DNA of 29,910 nucleotides from CAZDHT01 sp964505325 (GCA_964505325.1 CAZDHT010000035.1:1-29910), one strand, 5' to 3'. Positions 6,814 through 16,667 are shown, numbered from the stretch's first letter. Notes: generated by a model not told the origin, from the letters alone. Translations and numbers: made by a program.

Positions 6814-8352
6814 ATGCCCTTACTGTCCAGCCAGGAGCGTTCTCTTGTGACCGCCATCTCGGCGCTGGCCTACTGCAATCCGTTCGTGCCCGAACGAATC
6901 GCGTACGAACGGGAGGCGTTGGGAGAGGATTTCACGGAACGGGACCCGGTGTGGAGCTTGCGCACCGACCCATATCAGCAGCACCCGAACATCGCCAAGC
7001 TGCTGAGCCGCGCCGAGTCCCTCGCCAATCGCCTGCGTGACCGCCTCGCCCAGGGCGCCGACGCGAGCGGCCAGGACCTCGCCCTGTATGAAGACCTGGT
7101 TATCTACCTCCTCTTCTACCACACGGAACCGAAGTTCGGCGATGTGATCCTCGGAGCGCCGGAGCTTTCGCCGGACACGTTCGGCTTCTACGGCGAACTC
7201 CGCGACGAGGTCGAGCGCTTCCTGAAGATCCCCCAAGTGAAGCTGCCCAGCTCATACGAGGCGCCGCATCTGTTCGCCTGTTTCTTCCAGGTGCGCCGCG
7301 CGTTCCACCACATCTTCCGCTACATCATCGGTACGTCCATGGCCGCGGCGCGGCTGCGGGCGACCGTGTGGGAGTCGATCTTCACCCACGACATCCGGCG
7401 GTACCGCCGGATGCTGTACGAACGCATGGGAGACATCACCACGCTCGTCACGGGGCCGTCCGGAACGGGCAAGGAACTGGCCGCACGGGCGATTGCGTTC
7501 TCGCGGTACGTCCCCTTCGACGAGAAGGCGCGCCGGTTCACCGAGCGCCCGCGAAGCGCGTTCCTCCCTCTGAACCTGTCGGCGCTGTCGCCCACTCTCA
7601 TCGAGTCGGAGCTGTTCGGCCATCGCCGCGGCGCTTTCACCGGCGCGCTCGAGGACCGCGTTGGCTGGCTGGAGGTGTGCTCGCCGAGCGGAACGGTCTT
7701 CCTCGACGAGATCGGCGACACCGACGTGGCCATCCAGGCCAAGCTGTTGCGCGTGATACAGACGCGGGCGTTCCAGCGCCTTGGCGAGACCGATACCCGC
7801 CACTTCCGCGGGAAGCTGATCGCGGCAACCAACCGCAACCTCGGCCGCGAAATGCGCGCCGGCCGCTTCCGCGAGGACCTCTATTATCGGTTGTGCTCCG
7901 ACATCGTCACCACCCCCTCGCTCCACGAACAACTGCGCGAATCGCCCGGCGAACTCCGCAACCTCATCGTGTTCATCGCAAGGCAGGAGGCGGGCGAGGT
8001 GGCCGAAGAGCTGGCCGAGGAAGTCACCACCTGGATCGGCCAGAACCTGGGCGCGGAATACCCCTGGCCGGGGAACTTCCGTGAGCTGGAGCAGTGCGTC
8101 CGAAACGTACTCATCCGCAAGGAGTACGTCCCGCCCAGGCCGGCGGAGAGGAACACCCGCGAAGGCCTGGCCAACGATTTCTGCGACGGGACGGTGACGG
8201 CGGACGAGGTGCTGCGGCGGTACTGCACCATCGTGTACGCGCAGACGGGCAACTACGTGGAGACCGCCCGCCGCCTCGCGGTCGACCGGCGCACTGTGAA
8301 GAGCAAAATCGACCCGCAACTCCTGGGGAAACTCCGCAGAGAGCCCCTATGA
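6814..8352 (+). CDS. Sigma-54-dependent transcriptional activator (AAA+ bacterial enhancer-binding protein)
   Basis: The 512-residue protein has an N-terminal region of about 190 residues that I do not recognise (no clear receiver, GAF or PAS signature), then a sigma-54 activation domain: Walker A GPSGTGKE (214-221), GAFTGA loop (273-278) that contacts sigma-54, Walker B GTVFLDEIGD (293-302), and the arginine-finger region RFREDLYYRL. The C-terminal Fis-like helix-turn-helix reads NYVETARRLAVDRRTVKSKI. Such proteins bind upstream sites and use ATP hydrolysis to open sigma-54 promoters. The start at 6814 is set by AAGGAG and the promoter. It is divergent from the VIT/VWA-rhombosortase operon, which has a sigma-54 promoter, so that operon is the probable target. 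A short GC-rich hairpin (8351-8373) without a T-run follows the stop. Confidence 0.9.
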   Translation: MPLLSSQERSLVTAISALAYCNPFVPERIAYEREALGEDFTERDPVWSLRTDPYQQHPNIAKLLSRAESLANRLRDRLAQGADASGQDLALYEDLVIYLLFYHTEPKFGDVILGAPELSPDTFGFYGELRDEVERFLKIPQVKLPSSYEAPHLFACFFQVRRAFHHIFRYIIGTSMAAARLRATVWESIFTHDIRRYRRMLYERMGDITTLVTGPSGTGKELAARAIAFSRYVPFDEKARRFTERPRSAFLPLNLSALSPTLIESELFGHRRGAFTGALEDRVGWLEVCSPSGTVFLDEIGDTDVAIQAKLLRVIQTRAFQRLGETDTRHFRGKLIAATNRNLGREMRAGRFREDLYYRLCSDIVTTPSLHEQLRESPGELRNLIVFIARQEAGEVAEELAEEVTTWIGQNLGAEYPWPGNFRELEQCVRNVLIRKEYVPPRPAERNTREGLANDFCDGTVTADEVLRRYCTIVYAQTGNYVETARRLAVDRRTVKSKIDPQLLGKLRREPL

Positions 8353-8538
8353 GCGGGGCCTCGCTGCCCGCTCCGGTAACGGACCCCGCGGCGGAATAAT
8401 TCCCGTGCTTTGTGCATATTTGCCCTCTCTGCCGCCTCTCCGGCCAAGTCCTTGCGCGGAGATGAAAACCGGGCGTCATAACCAGTTCGGTTAGTAGCAA
8501 TTGTGCTCGCGAAAAGTTCTGCAAAATTCCCGGCCGGC

Positions 8539-8554
8539 TGGCACGCCATGTGCT
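8539..8554 (+). promoter_or_regulatory. Second sigma-54-type promoter candidate
   Basis: TGGCACGCCATGTGCT matches TGGCACG-N4-TTGCW except for G at the first T of TTGC; the GG and GC pairs are correctly spaced. It faces rightward, 186 bases after the activator gene, with no convincing protein gene downstream on this strand. The predicted start is near 8565. The rest of 8353-8835 has no supported gene. Confidence 0.45.
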
Positions 8555-8564
8555 GTAACATCCA

Positions 8565-8730
8565 ATCGGTGCGGTGGCCGGCGCCAGTAGGCTGAATCGG
8601 GCCTCCCTTTACCTTCCGGATTCCGCTCTTCCGGCCCGATGGCCTGCAATATGGAAGTGGCCCCAACCCCCGAAAGTCCTGGCCACTCCCCCTGGGGCTT
8701 TCATGGGGCCCGCCGTGTCCACCGCACCGC
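8565..8730 (+). ncRNA. Candidate structured small RNA downstream of the sigma-54 site
   Basis: From the predicted start, CGGTGCGGTGG (8567-8577) pairs perfectly with CCACCGCACCG (8719-8729), an 11-bp closing stem. Inside it are ATCGGGCC/GGCCCGAT (8596-8603 with 8633-8640), AGTGGCC/GGCCACT (8656-8662 with 8681-8687) and GGGC/GCCC (8695-8698 with 8708-8711), giving a multi-branched fold. No T-run terminator follows. No known RNA family is recognised, and GC richness raises the chance of accidental pairing, so this is a hypothesis. Confidence 0.3.
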
Positions 8731-8835
8731 CCCCTCTTTGGTCGGCAGCGTTGACACTTGCGTCCACTGCGCTGCGCTCACAGACGGTGCGCTGCTCGAC
8801 TTTCAAATCTCGTCTGAGAGTAGGCACTGGGGGCG

Positions 8836-11800
8836 CTACAGGCTGAGTTCATCTTTGGCGAGAAGGGCCAACCGGCCCTGCTGGACGGTGGCGGAGACGC
8901 GGCCGTGCACGCCGAACGGGCCGACGCCTTTCTTCCTGAGCGTATGGACCGGCTTCCCGTTTCGCGCGTCGAAGACCTTCAGCTCGAACTGCTGCCGGTC
9001 TTGCACCTCGACCACCACGTGCGGCCCGAAGAGCCGAGGGACCAGGGTCACCAAAGGCTTCGCGTCGTAGCCGGTCTGCTCGAAGGTGAAGAGGCGCTTC
9101 CCGGTCTTGCAGTCGAGTCCGACGAAATAAAACCCCTGCCCCGGATGCGGAACGATTCCGTACGCCTTCTCCCCGTCGAAAATCACGGAGTGCATGGCGC
9201 GAGGCGACTTCGCGTTCTTGGGGTCCGTGTGCCACAGGACCTCCCCCGTTCGGCTCGACAGCATGTAGATGACCTTCTGGTCGTAGTCTTCCTTCAGCAC
9301 CGTCAGGTAGCCGCCGCCGAGTGCGAAGCGCATCGCGGGCTCGCGGGTCAGATCGTTCTGATCAATGAGGCGCTTCCAGACGGTCTTCAGGCGGCGGGTG
9401 TCCACGGCGATGTAGTACCAGTTGTCGGTCACGACGAGCTGGTCGCCGTGATGTGCCGCGGGCAGCGCGCGGGGTCCGTTCGGCACCAAGGGATGGGCCT
9501 GGTGGAGCGACAGGTCCGGCAGTTCCAGCCGGCCGATGAGCTTGCCGGTCGCCCGATAGCGGGCGGTTACGTTGAAGGGCATTTTGCGCACGCTGATGAG
9601 CCGGTCGCCCTGGAAATACGGCTGGATGTAGATGTCGCCCATCTCCTTGACCTGCCATGCCACCTCGCCCGCCGGGCTGTCGGTGGGCAGGTAGAGGGCC
9701 AGCGTTTCGGTCTTTCCGGACAGTACGAGCAGGCCGCCGCTCATCACAGCGTGCTTGACCTCGAAATCGAACGGCCCGCGGAACCGCCAGCGAAGCTGAT
9801 GGTCCTTTACGCCGAACGCCAGCACGTCGTACAGGCCGTGCACCACCACCAGGCCACCGTGCACAAAGGCTTCGAAGAAGCCGGGCTCCTGTCCCGTGCC
9901 TTTGAGCCGGATGTTAGGCACCTTCCAGAGCAGTTTGCCGGTGTTCAGATCGGCGCAGGCCAGGATGAATTTGTTGTCGAGCCGCTTGCGGACCCTGCCG
10001 CCGAGGAACAGCAGGTGCGGGTGCCTCGAGCGGTCGCCGCGGCGTTCGAGCACCAGCCAGTTGATCCCTTCGGCGTCGGCGAGGCCCTGTCGTCGCTCCT
10101 CCCGCGGCAGGACGATGGGGACGGGCGGGGCCCCCGGCGGGGGCGCGGTGACCCGTGGCCGGAACGCGGCGGGCACATCCAAGCTGCACACGCGCGCGGC
10201 ATCGGCCAGTTGCCACAGCCGCCGGCGCCCGGCCACGCCTTCCGTCTTCGCGGCGCCCTGGAACAGCGCATTGAGGATGCTCTGGGCGGTCGACGTTCCG
10301 GGGAATTCCCACAGACGGTACAACTGCTCGTCCGCCGACCGGCGCTCCAGCTCACGGCGGGCGACCCGCTCGAACGAGGCGGCAAACTCAGAGGACCCCT
10401 TCTGGAGTCGGACCAGGCGTGAGGCGGCCAGCTCGCCGGCGCGAACCGTGAGCGGCTTGGGCAGCGGCGACACGGTGCTGAAGTAAAGCGGCAGGCCCTT
10501 GCGGATGAGCGCCAGGCTGCGATGCATCTCGAGAGAATAGAACGGCCCCTTCACGTAGGCCTCCGCCTTGCCGATGACCTCGTTCGCGGTGGACAGGATT
10601 TGCGTGGTGTCGTCCACGGCGATCGGTGCAACTGGATATTCGTGGTGCCCGTAGGTGCTGGTGATGCTGCGGAGGCAGCGTGCGGCGGCATCGGGCTCAC
10701 CCTTCCGCTCGTAGGCATCGGCGAGCGCGAACAGGGTTTCGATTTCCTCGGACAGGCGGCTGGCGGTGCGGCTCATTCCCAGGCAGTTGGCGAGCTCCGG
10801 TCCGGCGCGGCCGGCGCGGATGGCGCTGCGGGCCAGCCGCTTGTGCACGCGGAAGAGCTGCTGCTTGGTGAGGGCGCGGAAGTCGAGGTCCTCGGAGGAG
10901 GCGGTGACGAGACACCGCTTGAACAGGCGCGAGGCTTCGTCGAGGCGGCTGTCCGCCAGCGCCAACTCAGCCGTGGCGAGGTCCGCGTCGGGGTCGTGCC
11001 GGGCCGCCAGCGCCTTCTGCACGGCGGCGCGGTCGTACAACATCACCATGTCCCGCGTGGACCAGCGCAGTTCGAACTTCACGCCATAGCGCCAGAACGT
11101 GATCCGGGAGGCCGGCATGAACGGCCCGTATTTATTCACCGGCACGTGATCGGCGATGATCTGCCGCAACTCGGAGATGGCCTGCTTGGCCTTGGCGTCC
11201 TTGTGGGGCAGGTCGAGGTAGGACTTCAGGCCCTTGGGGCACAGCGTGTGGATGTAGTAGTCGGCGATGGAGAGGATTTCACCGCTGTAGTAGCGGCGTT
11301 TCTGGAGGATCTTCCGCTCGCGGAGCGACAGTTGGCACAGGTTGAACGCCCATCCGAAAGTCAGGCCATAAGAGCCGGTGTTGACGAAGGCAAAGCTGGG
11401 CACGCAGAGCTTGTCGTCGGTGCTGAGGAACGGGCGTGCGGCGGTGCAGAACCGGCGGCCGTTGATGCCGATCGCCGCCCAACTGTACATATGCGTGCCG
11501 TACTTCATCACCGGTTGGTCATCGCGTAGCAGCAGATCCGGCGAGACCCACGTCGTCCTGCCGGTGGCTGGGTCGACCAGGTGCACGGCGCCGGCACGAC
11601 TGTCGTAGACGAACACCAGCTCGCCCGTGCTCATCGGGCCAAGGAAGTAGGCCACCCCGCCGTCGCCCGTGCGGTAGAGGTTGCTCCGGCGGTCCTTGAA
11701 GTCCCACCCGTACCTGCCGCCGACGCCCTTGGTGCCCTTGGGCTTGCTCCACACGACCTTGCCGGTGCGGCGGTCAAGGCAGAGCATGAGGCGGCTGTCG

Positions 11801-13626
11801 ACGGGCAGGACGAACAGCCGTTCGCCGATGACGAGCGGGCGCTGGTTGTACCAGAACATGGGGCTGTGCGGCCACGGCGGGTTGTAGCCCCATCGCGAAT
11901 TGCCGAACGGCCGGGTCGCGTCGTGGACGGCCGGATAGTATGGATAGCGGGCGAGCCACTTGATGCGGCCGGAAAGGCTCTCGAGCCCCGCGACGGCGCC
12001 GGCGTTGGTGTTGTAGTACACCGTGCCCTGATGGTAGAGCGGCGGCGAGATGAAGCTTCGGATGCGGTTGCGCCGGGCTTGGGCGAAGCCGGCGGAGAAC
12101 TTGCCCGGCGCCAGCCGGCAGAGCGGCTTGCGCCACCGGACGCGCCCGGTTGTGCTCTCGAACGCGATGAGCCCGTACTCCGAATCGGTGTGGGTCTCGC
12201 CCTCGATGTTGTCCAGCACGTACCCGGCATAGACGGACATCGGCCCGCCGGCCGGGGCGGCTTCGAAGCGCATCCGGGCCTCTTCCTCGGTGGAGGCGAC
12301 CATGGGCCCGTAGGCCCATCTGAGCTGGCCGGTGACCTCGTCGAGCGCCACCAAGGAAGGCCCGCCCTTGGAGATGACGGTGAACACCAGGCCGTCCTGC
12401 ACCAGGATGTCCTCGTTGGGATACTGCCGCTCGTTACGGTTCTGCCAGACGGCGCGGCCGCCGAGGTCGTTGACCCATCGCAGCTCGCCGTTCAGGATGG
12501 AGCGGCAGTAGAGGATGTTGGCCCGGCGATAGATAAGGCTGTTCTGGGTGACGACGGGCTGCGAGAAGACGAAGAAGTCGCGGAAGTTTCGGCGCGGGCC
12601 GGGCGACGGGCGCGACCAGACCGGCTTGGCCAGTGCGAGCGGATCATTCGTTGGGGGGAAGAGTGTGTAGTCGTCGGCGGCGACGTGCGGTGCGCTGGCG
12701 AGCTGCCGGTGGAAGGGCGGCTTCTCGTAACGGACCTCGTCGATCACCTGCCGCAGCCGTTCGAGCTGCGGGGCGGACAGTTCGCTCTTGATCTTTGGCG
12801 GCCGCGCCTTGGCCGGCTTCTGGCCGAGCAGCTTGCCGCAGATGTCGACCTTCAGGTCCAACTCGGGGGTGCGCAGCTCCGGATACGGGAAGAACTCACG
12901 GATGGTGCTGAACCGCTCGAGCGCGGCGAGGTAGTGGCCGGTGTCGAGCGAGGCGTCGCCGAGCTCAACGATGGCCTTGCCGCCGTAGGACGTGGCGAGC
13001 ATGTTGTCGACAATCTCCGACAGTCCGATCAGCGAGTGCTTCCGGCGGGCCTGTTCGAACGCCTCCTTGGCGCGGGCGTCGTACAGCGTGCGGTAGTGGG
13101 CGAGGTCGGAGCGGGGGAAGTTCAGGATCCGCCGCTGGCAGTACTGCGAGATGGGGACGAACACGCCGAACGTCGACACCCGGTAGAGGGCGTCGGGGAA
13201 CTGGTCGATGACGAGCTGGTACATTTTGAGGGCGTCGCGGTATCTCTTCTGCTGCTCCTTGTCGAGCGCCGCTTTGACCAGTGCATTGGCGCGGGAATCC
13301 TCGTGGATCATGTTCAGCGTGAAGAAGCTCGGCTCGGACGAGAGCCGCATCTTCTTCTCTGGCTGCGGCCAACCGCTGAAGATGCCCATGTAACCCGAGC
13401 CCTGGGCGATGAACCACAGGAAGTCCGGCCGGTAGCCCTTGTAGAGGTTCTTGTAGGGGTCCTTGGCCGTCGGAGGCGGCGGGTGTGGCGCGGCGGGCTC
13501 TCCGGCCCCCGCCGCGCTCACCTGCAGGGCCAGCAGAGGCAGGAAGGCCGATAGGAAGGACCAGCGCGGCCTTGAGGCGGGTGCGGAGTGTGCGCCGGCG
13601 GCCGCCTCACTTGGGCGTCGAGGCAT
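8836..13626 (-). CDS. Very large exported PQQ-type beta-propeller protein (BamB-like repeats)
   Basis: The 1596-residue protein begins with a signal peptide (hydrophobic core about 22-40). A helical TPR-like section follows (about 100-270; RYRDALKMYQLVIDQFPDALYRV). The first propeller (about 350-760) shows repeated blocks such as LVALDEVTGQLRWAYG and LCLDRRTGKVVWSKP, the PQQ-repeat signature. A second helical section (about 870-1130) precedes a second propeller (about 1180-1590; ACADLNTGKLLWKVP, YMLSSRTGEVLWHTD, LDCKTGKRLFTF). Propellers of this kind serve as scaffolds or, with other residues, as quinoprotein dehydrogenases; no PQQ ligands can be assigned by eye. It is last in the gene train and its start overlaps the lipoprotein gene by 20 bases, with AGGGAG upstream. 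Periplasmic or surface location is inferred. Confidence 0.85.
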   Translation of the reverse strand: MPRRPSEAAAGAHSAPASRPRWSFLSAFLPLLALQVSAAGAGEPAAPHPPPPTAKDPYKNLYKGYRPDFLWFIAQGSGYMGIFSGWPQPEKKMRLSSEPSFFTLNMIHEDSRANALVKAALDKEQQKRYRDALKMYQLVIDQFPDALYRVSTFGVFVPISQYCQRRILNFPRSDLAHYRTLYDARAKEAFEQARRKHSLIGLSEIVDNMLATSYGGKAIVELGDASLDTGHYLAALERFSTIREFFPYPELRTPELDLKVDICGKLLGQKPAKARPPKIKSELSAPQLERLRQVIDEVRYEKPPFHRQLASAPHVAADDYTLFPPTNDPLALAKPVWSRPSPGPRRNFRDFFVFSQPVVTQNSLIYRRANILYCRSILNGELRWVNDLGGRAVWQNRNERQYPNEDILVQDGLVFTVISKGGPSLVALDEVTGQLRWAYGPMVASTEEEARMRFEAAPAGGPMSVYAGYVLDNIEGETHTDSEYGLIAFESTTGRVRWRKPLCRLAPGKFSAGFAQARRNRIRSFISPPLYHQGTVYYNTNAGAVAGLESLSGRIKWLARYPYYPAVHDATRPFGNSRWGYNPPWPHSPMFWYNQRPLVIGERLFVLPVDSRLMLCLDRRTGKVVWSKPKGTKGVGGRYGWDFKDRRSNLYRTGDGGVAYFLGPMSTGELVFVYDSRAGAVHLVDPATGRTTWVSPDLLLRDDQPVMKYGTHMYSWAAIGINGRRFCTAARPFLSTDDKLCVPSFAFVNTGSYGLTFGWAFNLCQLSLRERKILQKRRYYSGEILSIADYYIHTLCPKGLKSYLDLPHKDAKAKQAISELRQIIADHVPVNKYGPFMPASRITFWRYGVKFELRWSTRDMVMLYDRAAVQKALAARHDPDADLATAELALADSRLDEASRLFKRCLVTASSEDLDFRALTKQQLFRVHKRLARSAIRAGRAGPELANCLGMSRTASRLSEEIETLFALADAYERKGEPDAAARCLRSITSTYGHHEYPVAPIAVDDTTQILSTANEVIGKAEAYVKGPFYSLEMHRSLALIRKGLPLYFSTVSPLPKPLTVRAGELAASRLVRLQKGSSEFAASFERVARRELERRSADEQLYRLWEFPGTSTAQSILNALFQGAAKTEGVAGRRRLWQLADAARVCSLDVPAAFRPRVTAPPPGAPPVPIVLPREERRQGLADAEGINWLVLERRGDRSRHPHLLFLGGRVRKRLDNKFILACADLNTGKLLWKVPNIRLKGTGQEPGFFEAFVHGGLVVVHGLYDVLAFGVKDHQLRWRFRGPFDFEVKHAVMSGGLLVLSGKTETLALYLPTDSPAGEVAWQVKEMGDIYIQPYFQGDRLISVRKMPFNVTARYRATGKLIGRLELPDLSLHQAHPLVPNGPRALPAAHHGDQLVVTDNWYYIAVDTRRLKTVWKRLIDQNDLTREPAMRFALGGGYLTVLKEDYDQKVIYMLSSRTGEVLWHTDPKNAKSPRAMHSVIFDGEKAYGIVPHPGQGFYFVGLDCKTGKRLFTFEQTGYDAKPLVTLVPRLFGPHVVVEVQDRQQFELKVFDARNGKPVHTLRKKGVGPFGVHGRVSATVQQGRLALLAKDELSL

Positions 13627-14659
13627 TCCGCTTCTCCCTCGTGTAGCCGATCCGGTCGAACCTGGCCGGCACGTGCTTGTTCTCGGGGGTCGCCCGCCAG
13701 CGGCTGTAGTCGAGTTTTTTGCCTTTGAAGTGCCGGTTGAAGAGCGCCAGAGAGGGCTTGAAGAAGATGCCGCTGCTGCCGCGCCACGCGCAATACTTGG
13801 AGCCCCACGGCAGGTACACGGGCAGGGTGAGGTTGCCGGCGAACCCGCGGGTGTGGTTGACGACGTCGGCAGAGCCCAACTCCCAGCGGAGCAGGTCGAT
13901 CATGATCTCTTCGTTTTGGAGGAACAGGCCGCCGTAGTTGTCGAGGTCGTCGTGCGAGAAGTCGATGAGGTCCACGTAATTCACACCGGCCTTGCGGCCG
14001 CGGTGTCCGAAGCCGGTGGCGCGGATGGGGGCGTACGACTCGAAGGTAAGTCTCAGCTTGAAATCCTCGAGGATGTCGCGAAACACAGGGCGCAGTTCGC
14101 GGTACGCCTGGAGGTCGCGGGGCGACGGGCCTTTGGGGCGCGGCTTCCCTTTCTCGGGGCGGGCCTCTCCCTGGGGGTTCTTGAGCGGCCAGAAGAGGAC
14201 GGCCATCTCGCCGGCGGTGCCCACGTAGCTCTCGCTCTTGTACAGCGGATAGAGACGGCACCGGATCACGTTGTTCTTCGAATAGTCCGCGTAAGACGGG
14301 AAGGGCGAGACGTAACGGAACTCGTTGAGGTCCCCGATGTGGAAGACGGCGACCGACTCCCGCGCTCCTTTTTCGGCGTCGCGGACCTTGTGGCTGACGA
14401 GGCGGATCCCCTTGCCCATGTGCTTCATTCGTTCGAGGGCCGCCGCCTTTTCCAGCAGGGCGCTCAGGTTCAGCTTGCCGCCAGGCTTGTCCTGAAGGTC
14501 GAGCAGGCGCTTGGAGAAACGGACCTTCTCGGTGATGGTGGCGCTGCCGTCCTCGCGGAGCACGATGCGTGTATCGATCTGAAGGCAGCCGGCGGCCAGC
14601 AGCACAAGAACCACCAGCAGCGGACGGCGGCGGGTCGGACCCGGGACGTTTGGCCTCAT
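13607..14659 (-). CDS. Uncharacterised lipoprotein
   Basis: The 350-residue product has a lipoprotein signal: basic RRR, hydrophobic LLVVLVLLAAG, then Cys25 as the likely lipidated residue. After it come QIDTRIVLREDGSATITEKVRFSKRLLDL, a beta-rich start seen in envelope lipoproteins with an 'output of graded signal' look but no named enzyme motif, and then YRELRPVFRDILEDFKLRLTFESYAPIRATGF. I cannot assign a family or function. It is followed by the propeller gene with a 20-base overlap, so the two are co-translated and may form one envelope complex. AGAGGA lies before the ATG. It is separated from the preceding DUF58 gene by a strong hairpin, so its expression may differ from the genes before it. 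Confidence 0.8.
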   Translation of the reverse strand: MRPNVPGPTRRRPLLVVLVLLAAGCLQIDTRIVLREDGSATITEKVRFSKRLLDLQDKPGGKLNLSALLEKAAALERMKHMGKGIRLVSHKVRDAEKGARESVAVFHIGDLNEFRYVSPFPSYADYSKNNVIRCRLYPLYKSESYVGTAGEMAVLFWPLKNPQGEARPEKGKPRPKGPSPRDLQAYRELRPVFRDILEDFKLRLTFESYAPIRATGFGHRGRKAGVNYVDLIDFSHDDLDNYGGLFLQNEEIMIDLLRWELGSADVVNHTRGFAGNLTLPVYLPWGSKYCAWRGSSGIFFKPSLALFNRHFKGKKLDYSRWRATPENKHVPARFDRIGYTREKRNASTPK

Positions 14660-14683
14660 GAGTGCGTCCTCTACAACAAAAGG

Positions 14684-14715
14684 CGGGGGAAACCTTCTCG
14701 GCGAGGTTTCCCCCG
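14684..14715 (-). terminator. Terminator-like hairpin inside the gene train
   Basis: GGGGGAAACCT (14685-14695) and AGGTTTCCCCC (14704-14714) pair perfectly around an 8-base loop, with one more C-G pair outside. On the minus strand the stem is followed by GCCTTTTGTTGT, a weak T-rich tail. It stands between DUF58 (stop 14741) and the lipoprotein (ATG 14659), with only 24 bases left before that ATG, so it is a terminator, attenuator or mRNA stabiliser. Confidence 0.65.
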
Positions 14716-14740
14716 TAGTTGTCTAGGGCACCGGGGCGCT

Positions 14741-15640
14741 TCAGCGCACCTGTTTTCTCGCCAGCCGCAGCGAAAGGAATCCGGCGAGCGTGGCGTCGAG
14801 CCGCGTGTCGGTGAACATGTCCTCGAAATCATAGCCGAACCGGAGGCAGGCCTCGCGGCAGTTCTCCAGGTGGTTCCGCCGCTCCGCCAGGTAGGCGTTG
14901 CGGAGGTCGCGCGGCTCGCACAGCAGCTTGCCCTCTTCTTCCAGGCCGAGGAAGATGGTCTGGCCGGTGAAGGGGAAATCCCGCTCGATCGGGTCCTCGA
15001 TGTGGAACAGGATGACGTCCTGGCCGCTGAAGCTCAACTGGCCGAGGGCCAGGCCGAGCTCGTCGACTTCGTCCACCAGGTCGCTGACCACGACCACCAG
15101 CCCCCTCCGCTTGAGGCGCGGCGTCATTCCGAACATGGAGTTGCTGAGCGAGGTCTTGCCGTTCGGCTTGGCGCCCTCCAGCACCGAGATCACGTTGCGG
15201 AAGTGGGAGCCCGAGCCCCGGGGCCGAAGGACACTGCTCACGTCCTCGTCAAACAGCATCAGGCCGAACGTATCCTTCTGCTGGAGCAGCATGTAGGCCA
15301 GCGCTGAGATGACGGTGGCGGCGTAGTCGAACTTGCTGAGCCCGGCCTGCTCGCTCTTGAAGAACATCGAGTTGCTGGTGTCGAGCAGGAAGGTGAGTTG
15401 CATGTTGGTTTCGGCTTCGTACTGCTTGACGTAGTAGCGGTCGGTCTTGGCAAACACCTTCCAGTCGAGGTGCTTGACATCGTCGCCGGGCACGTACTGG
15501 CGGTGCTGGGCGAACTCGGTGCTGATGCCGAGCAGGCGGCTCTTGTGCATGCCGGCCATGAAGCTCTCGACCAGGCGCAGGCTGCGCACCTCGAGGTTCT
15601 TGATTCGGCCGATGACCTGCGGATCGAAGAAGTCCGGCAT
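14741..15640 (-). CDS. DUF58 protein with vWA-like fold
   Basis: The 299-residue protein carries the DUF58 hallmark GDDVKHLDWKVFAKTDRYYV (52-71) followed by KQYEAE, and a vWA-like metal site D87-T-S89-N-S91 in FLLDTSNSM, with VVVVSDLVDE further on. There is no signal peptide, so it is cytoplasmic or on the inner face of the membrane. DUF58 proteins accompany MoxR ATPases and are thought to act as their vWA partners or adaptors in maturation of envelope proteins. It starts one base after the stop of the canonical MoxR gene, showing tight coupling, and ends 26 bases before the hairpin. The function is inferred from the family; the target is unknown. Confidence 0.93.
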   Translation of the reverse strand: MPDFFDPQVIGRIKNLEVRSLRLVESFMAGMHKSRLLGISTEFAQHRQYVPGDDVKHLDWKVFAKTDRYYVKQYEAETNMQLTFLLDTSNSMFFKSEQAGLSKFDYAATVISALAYMLLQQKDTFGLMLFDEDVSSVLRPRGSGSHFRNVISVLEGAKPNGKTSLSNSMFGMTPRLKRRGLVVVVSDLVDEVDELGLALGQLSFSGQDVILFHIEDPIERDFPFTGQTIFLGLEEEGKLLCEPRDLRNAYLAERRNHLENCREACLRFGYDFEDMFTDTRLDATLAGFLSLRLARKQVR

Positions 15641-15641
15641 A

Positions 15642-16659
<1,018 letters not shown>

Positions 16660-16667
<8 letters not shown>

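Noticed and set aside
8351..8373. Hairpin at the end of the activator gene as a rho-independent terminator
   Set aside because: The 7-bp stem has a 9-base loop and no T-run follows.
8574..8846. Open frame on the plus strand after the second sigma-54-like site as a protein gene
   Set aside because: No ribosome site, no recognisable motif, and it runs into the end of the propeller gene on the other strand.
11581..13554. Long open frame antisense to the propeller gene
   Set aside because: Same GC-rich shadow effect; the minus strand shows clear PQQ repeats and a signal peptide.
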